From: Candidatus Heimdallarchaeota archaeon
Lineage (GTDB): Archaea > Asgardarchaeota > Heimdallarchaeia > Heimdallarchaeales > Heimdallarchaeaceae
DNA: 10,425 nt
Direction of reading: 5' to 3'
Assembly: GCA_023135215.1 (NCBI GenBank)
Contig: JAGLTP010000011.1
Location: 1-10,425, forward strand
The notes under the pieces were generated by a model that did no database searches, was not told the DNA's origin, and saw only the letters and a list, made by a program, of their open reading frames with translations. The translations under genes were made by a program, and so were the position numbers. Below, piece after piece: positions 5,559 to 10,425 of this stretch. Within the stretch, counting starts at the first letter, position 1; every line of letters starts with the position of its first letter.

Positions 5559-6669
5559 ATCTCAGCAGACAGGAAACCCATTTAGGAGAATAAGCTATAT
5601 TTCACCCATATCGGAAATTGTATCTGTTTCTTTTAAGAAAACATCTGGTATTAGAAGAAAATCATCAAAAAAACGTCAAACTCGAGAAGAGAAAATAGCA
5701 GAAGCTGAAAAAGAAAGAATATCTATCTTATCACTTGAAATGACAAATAGATTAGATAGAATTGTCAACCAATTTCCATGGATTGACGATATTCATCCTT
5801 TTTACTTTGAAATATGTAATTTAATTGGAAATGTCGACAAAATAAGAAAAGTTCTGGGTAGGTTAGGAGGAATATCGCAGAAAATCAAAGATATAGAAAG
5901 AGAACAACTTGTCAAATTGTATCAAACAGAACATCCACTCGAAATGGCAAAGATTCGAAGAGAAACAGGAGGAAGATTTGCTTCTCTTATCAAAAAAGCT
6001 GAAGGGGATGTAAAATACTTGATTAGAACAGTAAAAAAACTAAAGACATTCCCAGATTTCAATGTTTTACTACCAACTATAGTTATTGCTGGTGCCCCCA
6101 ATGTAGGAAAATCATCACTTGTGAGAGAGATCTCTTCTGGTATCCCAGAGGTAGGGGAGTATCCTTTTACAACCAAGCAGATTGTTTTCGGTCATAGAGA
6201 GTATGAGTTCATGAAGATTCAAATTGTGGATACTCCAGGGATATTAGATAGACCAATAAGAGAAAGGAGTATGATAGAACGTCAGAGCATTGCAACAATT
6301 CGATATGTTTCCGATATTATTGTATTTATGTTTGATGTATCCAAAGATGCAGCAATTCCAATGAATGAGCAGTTGAATCTTGTTGAAGAAATAACTAATG
6401 AATTTCCTGATACACCTATTATAAAAGTACTCAACAAAATTGATCTTATCACCGAAAAGGAGAAGGAGAATGTTTCAAGAGATTTACAGATAGAATTTCA
6501 AATCTCTCTGAAGAATAAAATAGGAATAAAAGAACTAGCTGAAAAACTAGAAGAATTAACTAAAAAAATTATTAAAGAATCAGAAAAATTCAGACAAGCG
6601 TTTGACATTACTATATCAGAAGAATACTTACCAGTTGATAAGAATGAAGAAATAGACTATGAGATTTAA
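5551..6669 (+). CDS. nog1: NOG1-family GTPase (large ribosomal subunit biogenesis)
   Basis: This is a 372-residue translation-factor-class GTPase of the NOG1 (Obg-related) family, which in eukaryotes acts in 60S subunit maturation; the archaeal role is inferred from this. The N-terminal helical domain (about 9-170) begins with the family-typical NPFRRI and includes a very basic stretch at 29-42. GTPase motifs are G1 GAPNVGKS (181-188), G2 threonine in YPFTTK (about 207-208), G3 DTPG (227-230), G4 NKID (295-298), and a weak G5 at SLK (319-321). The protein ends in an acidic tail and lacks the eukaryotic NOGCT region, as expected for archaea. The start is TTG at 5551, supported by GAGGAGG at 5538-5544. 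Start and ribosome-binding site lie inside the end of trpS. Confidence 0.93.
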   Translation: MNKSQQTGNPFRRISYISPISEIVSVSFKKTSGIRRKSSKKRQTREEKIAEAEKERISILSLEMTNRLDRIVNQFPWIDDIHPFYFEICNLIGNVDKIRKVLGRLGGISQKIKDIEREQLVKLYQTEHPLEMAKIRRETGGRFASLIKKAEGDVKYLIRTVKKLKTFPDFNVLLPTIVIAGAPNVGKSSLVREISSGIPEVGEYPFTTKQIVFGHREYEFMKIQIVDTPGILDRPIRERSMIERQSIATIRYVSDIIVFMFDVSKDAAIPMNEQLNLVEEITNEFPDTPIIKVLNKIDLITEKEKENVSRDLQIEFQISLKNKIGIKELAEKLEELTKKIIKESEKFRQAFDITISEEYLPVDKNEEIDYEI

Positions 6670-6696
6670 TTTTATAGTCTATTAAAGAAAATTATT

Positions 6697-7437
6697 TCAG
6701 ACAAACATTCCTTTATCCGAATCATTTTCTCTTTCTGTAGATCTGCTAGCTTTTATGAGTGATTCAATTTCCTTCTCTATCCTTTCTGCTTCTTCTAGCA
6801 ATTCCTTCACATTTACACCAATATCCAACAGATGATTTATCTTCTCAACAGCAACACTTGCAGCGATTGGATCAGGCCTTGATCTTTCCGCATATGGTAA
6901 TAGTGAAACTGCAGGAAATGAATTTAATTCATAGAACATTAGCATATAAGCTAGAGGTCCTGTAACATATAATCCTTCATTTAAAATTGGAACGCTTGAG
7001 TCTTTCTTTTTGTCTAAATAAGCGTTGGTGTATATGGCTTTCATGTTGTGATCATCTTCCAATCGTTTATCTAAACCACCAACAAGTATGGATTGCTCAA
7101 ATTTCTCTTCTATAGACCAATCTACTATTCGCTTTGTGAATTTCAAATGTTCAGATTTTATAGGTTCAAATATAGGTAAAATTACTACTACATTGTCTTT
7201 TCTGTAAATCTCAAAGGGAAATGTTATTTGTTCATTTTTTATTGTTATAAATTGTGGGATATTATTGGTAATTATGAAACCAATTCGTTCAGCTTTTAGA
7301 TTATCAACTATGTGACTCATCGAAATAAAACCACATTCACCTATCCCGTGCCAACCATTAAGCAGGGTACAACCCTCAAAATTTTGAGGACTCTTGAAAA
7401 TGAATTCAACGTCCTCATAGACTTTTTTAGATTCCAT
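6697..7437 (-). CDS. PAC2-family protein (proteasome assembly chaperone-like)
   Basis: This 246-residue protein belongs to the PAC2 family, whose members include eukaryotic proteasome assembly chaperone 2 and archaeal PbaA/PbaB. The glycine-rich GWHGIGECG (28-36) after an N-terminal strand matches the family start. Central segments such as QSILVGGL (115-122) and LYVTGPLAYML (156-166), and PDP (188-190), also fit. A C-terminal helix (about 207-231, charged and heptad-like) leads to a flexible tail ending GMFV. The last three residues resemble the hydrophobic-Tyr-X motif used by proteasome activators to dock on the 20S ring, with Phe for Tyr. The ATG at 7437 has a strong AAAGGAGAT site at 7442-7450. 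It lies 77 bases after rpl2 on the same strand with no clear terminator between, and converges on nog1 with a 27-base gap. Confidence 0.88.
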   Translation of the reverse strand: MESKKVYEDVEFIFKSPQNFEGCTLLNGWHGIGECGFISMSHIVDNLKAERIGFIITNNIPQFITIKNEQITFPFEIYRKDNVVVILPIFEPIKSEHLKFTKRIVDWSIEEKFEQSILVGGLDKRLEDDHNMKAIYTNAYLDKKKDSSVPILNEGLYVTGPLAYMLMFYELNSFPAVSLLPYAERSRPDPIAASVAVEKINHLLDIGVNVKELLEEAERIEKEIESLIKASRSTERENDSDKGMFV

Positions 7438-7514
7438 TTTAATCTCCTTTAGTACAAATTAACCTTATTATTTTTAATGACTAAGTTCTTTCATAGTTTA
7501 AGAAAATAGGCAAA

Positions 7515-8249
7515 TTATGTCTTGCCTCTTCTTCTTCCACTTCTTCTAGCAGCAATTAACCCAACTTTTCTACCAGGTTGAGCATGTCTTGATACAGTAG
7601 TTGAACGAGGTGGACTTTGGTGAGCACCGCCGCCATGTGGATGAGATACTGCATTCATTGCTACTCCTCTTACTTTTGGATAATAGTGACCTTTTGCTTT
7701 TTTATGGTGATGTTTAGTTCCTGCTTTTACAAATGGTCTTTCTGTTCTTCCACCACCAGCAACAATGCCTATTGTAGCTCTGCACCTCTGTGGGATTTCT
7801 TTCATTTCTCCACTTGGTAATTGCAAAGTAACTTTTCCTTTATCACGACCTAAAATAGTTGCATAACCACCACTTGATCTAATTAAACGACCTCCATCAC
7901 CTGGTGTTAGCTCAATATTGAAAACAGGTGATCCGTCTGGAATAGATTGTAAAGGTATTGTGCTTCCAAGACCTATGGTAGCAGTTGCACCATATTCTAT
8001 AATTTGACCAACTCTTAAACCTTCAGAAGGCAAAATTATTTTCTTCAAACCATCTTCAAAAAGAACTACAGCTACAGGTGCCCCTCTTCCTGGATCATGT
8101 ACAATATCTTTAATTTCTCCAGTTATTTTTTCACTGTATTCTATTTTAGAAATTTTCCTATATTTAACGCTACCTTTCTTTTTATGAGATGCAGCTCGGA
8201 ACTGTGAAGTTCCTCTACCTCTTCTTTGAACTAATATTTTCTTACCCAT
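7515..8249 (-). CDS. rpl2: Large ribosomal subunit protein L2 (uL2)
   Basis: uL2 is a 23S rRNA-binding protein near the peptidyl transferase centre and at the subunit interface. Translation from ATG 8249 gives 244 residues starting MGKKILVQRRGRGT, the usual archaeal start. A GTG at 8258 would add three residues, but it lies inside the AGGTGAT Shine-Dalgarno sequence (8254-8260), so I reject it. The protein shows the OB-fold and SH3-like domains, then the extended C-terminal loop with VAMNAVSHPHGGGAHQ (about 196-211) and the basic tail ending in ARRSGRRRGKT. It follows rpl23 by 13 bases. Unusually, S19 does not follow it in the cluster. Confidence 0.98.
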   Translation of the reverse strand: MGKKILVQRRGRGTSQFRAASHKKKGSVKYRKISKIEYSEKITGEIKDIVHDPGRGAPVAVVLFEDGLKKIILPSEGLRVGQIIEYGATATIGLGSTIPLQSIPDGSPVFNIELTPGDGGRLIRSSGGYATILGRDKGKVTLQLPSGEMKEIPQRCRATIGIVAGGGRTERPFVKAGTKHHHKKAKGHYYPKVRGVAMNAVSHPHGGGAHQSPPRSTTVSRHAQPGRKVGLIAARRSGRRRGKT

Positions 8250-8253
8250 CTTA

Positions 8254-8260
8254 ATCACCT
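8254..8260 (-). promoter_or_regulatory. Ribosome-binding site that fixes the rpl2 start
   Basis: On the minus strand this reads AGGTGAT, a full match to the common 16S 3' end, four bases before ATG 8249. It contains the upstream GTG, which therefore cannot be the true start. Confidence 0.8.
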
Positions 8261-8262
8261 AC

Positions 8263-8523
8263 TTAGAATAGCCCCATCCTTGAAGCAATATCTGCTGCAT
8301 CATCAAAATCACTTAATCTGACGTATGCTTTCTTTTGTCCTTTTGGTGTAATCAGAGTATTCACACTTTCTACTTTTACGTTGTATAGTTTTTCAATTGC
8401 TTCCCTTATTTGTTTTTTAGTAGCCCTTAGATTTACTTCAATCACTAATTTATTTTCTTTTTCGATAAGCTCGAACGCTTTTTCCGAAATTAGTGGTTTC
8501 TTAATTACTTGATATGGATCCAT
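8263..8523 (-). CDS. rpl23: Large ribosomal subunit protein L23 (uL23)
   Basis: uL23 lies at the polypeptide exit tunnel and is the docking site for signal recognition particle and nascent-chain factors. The 86-residue length is normal for archaea. The signature IKKPLISEKA is at about 7-16. The RNA-binding segment with ATKKQIREAIEKLYNVKV and the later YVRLSDFDDAADIASRMGLF end are both typical. The start codon overlaps the stop of rpl4 by one base (TAATG), so translation is probably coupled. Confidence 0.97.
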   Translation of the reverse strand: MDPYQVIKKPLISEKAFELIEKENKLVIEVNLRATKKQIREAIEKLYNVKVESVNTLITPKGQKKAYVRLSDFDDAADIASRMGLF

Positions 8524-9314
8524 TATTTATCACCGAACCTTTCATTTAGAGCTTTAATAGCTTCTTCCGTCCAGATAGTTAGTCTCCCAGGATGAGTGCC
8601 TGGTGCCAAAAGTTCTGTTGTCAATTTGTTGACATTAACGATCTGAGTTCCCAAAACATTCCTTCCTGCTTTAATTATTGAACTTTCATCGTTACTTACC
8701 ACAATTAATGGACCTACTGGGACCTTGTATTTTCTCCCTCTTCCTTTTCCTTTTCCTGAACGGATTTTCTTTCCCAGTTTTACTCTCATCAAATCAAGTG
8801 ATAATCCTAATTTTTCTAAGAGTGTTATTACATCTTTTGTTTTTTCAATTTCTTCAGCTTTAGATTCAACGATTATTGGAAATTCAATTTTTCCCTCAAA
8901 TCTATGTCCTCGTAGAATGATGGCTTCTTTATTTGCAGTATAAGCGATTGCTGATTTAAGAGCCAATAAGTGTTCTTTTCTATTTATTTTTTCAATTATC
9001 CTTTTTTCAGATCTAGGAGGATGCGCTCTATGCCCCCCTCTTGCTTGAGGGATAAATGCGGTTCTTTGAGCACTGTGTGTACCAGATCCTTTCATTCTAG
9101 GAACTCTGGCTACACCCCTACCTGGACCCCAATTATCAACAGACACTAATTTTCCTGCTTGAGGACTTACTCCTTTTGGTTGTCTTTTCCAGCTTTGTTC
9201 AGCTAAAACTGCTCTTTTAATAATATCAGGTCTTAGTGGAGTTTGAAACACATTTGGTAATTCCAATTTTTCACTTGTTTTTTGACCTTTAATTGAATAT
9301 AATGATATACCCAT
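8523..9314 (-). CDS. rpl4: Large ribosomal subunit protein L4 (archaeal L4e/L1e, uL4)
   Basis: uL4 folds large-subunit rRNA and its extended loop lines the exit tunnel. The 263-residue protein shows the family loop at about 45-105, with GPGRGVARVPRMKGSGTH and the RGGHRAHPP segment. This is followed by the globular C-terminal half ending in the LAPGTHPGRLTIWTEEAI region, where archaeal and eukaryotic proteins are conserved. The start at 9314 is preceded by GAGGAGAT (9319-9326). The gene begins 16 bases after rpl3 and overlaps the rpl23 start by one base. In bacteria L4 also controls its own operon; no such site is evident here. Confidence 0.97.
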   Translation of the reverse strand: MGISLYSIKGQKTSEKLELPNVFQTPLRPDIIKRAVLAEQSWKRQPKGVSPQAGKLVSVDNWGPGRGVARVPRMKGSGTHSAQRTAFIPQARGGHRAHPPRSEKRIIEKINRKEHLLALKSAIAYTANKEAIILRGHRFEGKIEFPIIVESKAEEIEKTKDVITLLEKLGLSLDLMRVKLGKKIRSGKGKGRGRKYKVPVGPLIVVSNDESSIIKAGRNVLGTQIVNVNKLTTELLAPGTHPGRLTIWTEEAIKALNERFGDK

Positions 9315-9330
9315 TTTTATCTCCTCAATT

Positions 9331-10332
9331 CTAACCTTGCTGACTCTTTGTTGAAACAGAGAGTATTTGTGGCTCCTTTTCAGGCTGTGGTGATTTTCTC
9401 ATCGGGGTTCTTAGTAAAATTGTTCTTTTCTTAGTCCCAGGGATGGATCCCTTGAGTAAAACATAATTGTTTTTTACTATTCCATATTTAACAAATCCTC
9501 CATCAGGAACAATTTGTGTTCCATCTGAGCCTATTTGCATAACTCTTTTGTTATACTCTGTTCTAACATGAAAACCCATTTGTCCGTATCTAGGTATTGT
9601 CCACATTGTTCGTGCAGGAGTCCAAGGACCAATTGAGCCTACACCTCTTTTGGTTCCCTTTGATTTATGTTGTAAAATCTTTACTCCATGTCTTTTAACT
9701 GGACCTTGAAAGCCCTTACCTTTAGTTACACCTACAGAATCAACAAATTCTCCTGTCTTGAATACATCTCTAATTAGTATTTCTTTTCCTAAAAGAGACA
9801 TTCCATATTCGAATCCTTCTTTAATATCAGAGCATCCAATTTTGATTTCCGCTATATTAGGAGTTTTCATACCTATTCCTGTTAAATATGGCTGAGTATG
9901 AACTACAGCTCTAAGTTCTACAATTTTCTCTAGCTGTTTTTCAAAATTCTTTTGTGTTTTTTTGAAATCATACTTCTTTGGAGGTTTTACTCTTCTACTT
10001 AACTCCTCTTTAGTCTCTATTGTTTGAATATCACCAACAATTTTCAAACCATAAGGTGTTTTAGCATAACCACGTAAACCAAAAACCACCATAGGTGGTG
10101 CTTCAACACAAGTCACAGCAACCGTTACTTCTCTGTTAACGAGATGGCTGCGAGGTTTATCTTCAATATATATACAATGAGTCATCCCTGCCTTAAATCC
10201 AAGAAATCCTAATAACTTGGGTGCACCCTCGTATTTTTGCCAAGCCCGAGGTGCAGGGACTATTCTCTTTGCTCTTACCCTTCGATATCCCAATGATGAT
10301 CGATGGGGAGCACTTACCCGTCTATGCCCCAT
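9331..10332 (-). CDS. rpl3: Large ribosomal subunit protein L3 (archaeal type, uL3)
   Basis: uL3 is an early-assembling protein that binds near the 3' end of large-subunit rRNA and reaches toward the peptidyl transferase centre. At 333 residues it has the archaeal/eukaryotic length. It starts MGHRRVSAPHRSSLGYRRV and has GFLGFKAGMTH (about 42-52). The conserved core VGVTKGKGFQGPVKRHGVK is at about 200-218, followed by GPWTPARTMWTIPRYGQMGFH. The ATG at 10332 has GTGAT (10338-10342) upstream as a modest ribosome-binding site. It is the first gene of the L3-L4-L23-L2 unit. The C-terminal tail (about 315-333) is Pro/Ser/Gln-rich and probably disordered. Confidence 0.98.
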   Translation of the reverse strand: MGHRRVSAPHRSSLGYRRVRAKRIVPAPRAWQKYEGAPKLLGFLGFKAGMTHCIYIEDKPRSHLVNREVTVAVTCVEAPPMVVFGLRGYAKTPYGLKIVGDIQTIETKEELSRRVKPPKKYDFKKTQKNFEKQLEKIVELRAVVHTQPYLTGIGMKTPNIAEIKIGCSDIKEGFEYGMSLLGKEILIRDVFKTGEFVDSVGVTKGKGFQGPVKRHGVKILQHKSKGTKRGVGSIGPWTPARTMWTIPRYGQMGFHVRTEYNKRVMQIGSDGTQIVPDGGFVKYGIVKNNYVLLKGSIPGTKKRTILLRTPMRKSPQPEKEPQILSVSTKSQQG

Positions 10333-10425
10333 TATGCATCACTTTACTCTTCAATTTTTTAAGTTGTTTTACTTTAACTCTTTCTTACGATTTTGAGCAG
10401 TTTATGCTCCTTAAAGTTGTATTCC
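10333..10425 (-). promoter_or_regulatory. Upstream region of the ribosomal protein unit
   Basis: On the minus strand this holds two TATA-like stretches: CTTAAAAAA (10355-10363), whose start would fall almost on the ATG, and TTAAAGTAAAA (around 10368-10378), whose start would leave a leader of about 15 bases including GTGAT. Further upstream is a 5-bp inverted repeat, GAGCA (10395-10399) with TGCTC (10405-10409). No coding end of another gene can be recognised before the window stops. Which TATA is used cannot be decided from sequence alone. Confidence 0.35.

Noticed and set aside
8250..8258. GTG at 8258 as the rpl2 start
   Set aside because: The GTG is part of the Shine-Dalgarno sequence, and archaeal L2 normally starts at the MGK encoded from 8249.
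8678..8943. Plus-strand open frames opposite rpl4
   Set aside because: They lie antisense to a secure ribosomal protein gene. Their Phe/Leu/Pro-rich translations reflect its lysine/arginine-rich codons.
1..10425. Mobile elements, CRISPR arrays or a defence island
   Set aside because: No transposase, integrase, direct-repeat array or terminal inverted repeats are visible. The lone SAMHD1-like gene is not accompanied by recognisable defence genes.

Overview
The window is a stretch of an AT-rich archaeal chromosome that is mostly housekeeping. The archaeal assignment rests on several independent points: a hypusine-type aIF5A, a eukaryote-like tryptophanyl-tRNA synthetase, a short NOG1 GTPase without the eukaryotic C-terminal extension, a PAC2-family proteasome-chaperone-like protein, archaeal forms of L3, L4, L23 and L2, TATA-box promoters, and Shine-Dalgarno sites complementary to the usual 16S 3' end. 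I cannot fix the phylum from sequence reading alone; a TACK, Asgard or AT-rich euryarchaeal lineage would all fit.

Layout. 39-452 (+) is aIF5A. 561-637 (+) is tRNA-Ala(CGC) with an encoded CCA that is followed by a second CCA. 780-2156 (+) is a SAMHD1-like HD phosphohydrolase behind a clear BRE/TATA promoter with an 8-bp inverted repeat just upstream. Convergent to it are two minus-strand genes of unknown function: a 136-residue orphan (2161-2571) and a 466-residue protein (2710-4110) whose last ~105 residues look like a degenerate PD-(D/E)XK-type fold.

4273-6669 (+) is a two-gene unit, trpS and nog1. It has a strong TATA box, an unusually long (about 125 nt) structured 5' leader, and an 8-nt overlap that puts the nog1 TTG start inside the end of trpS. 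The rest is on the minus strand: rpl3, rpl4, rpl23 and rpl2 in the standard archaeal order and tightly spaced. They are then followed not by S19/L22/S3 but by a PAC2-family gene that converges on nog1.

Functionally the genes centre on protein synthesis and turnover: charging of tRNA(Trp), tRNA(Ala), the elongation/peptide-bond factor aIF5A, large-subunit maturation (NOG1), four early-assembling large-subunit proteins, and a proteasome-assembly-like factor. No mobile element, CRISPR array or obvious foreign island is visible. The most interesting signal is the trpS leader. It contains a composite stem (8 bp plus 7 bp, directly abutting on the 3' side), a competing 4-bp hairpin, a 12-codon ORF with a Trp codon that starts at the predicted transcription start, and short pairings that could hide the trpS ribosome-binding site and start codon.
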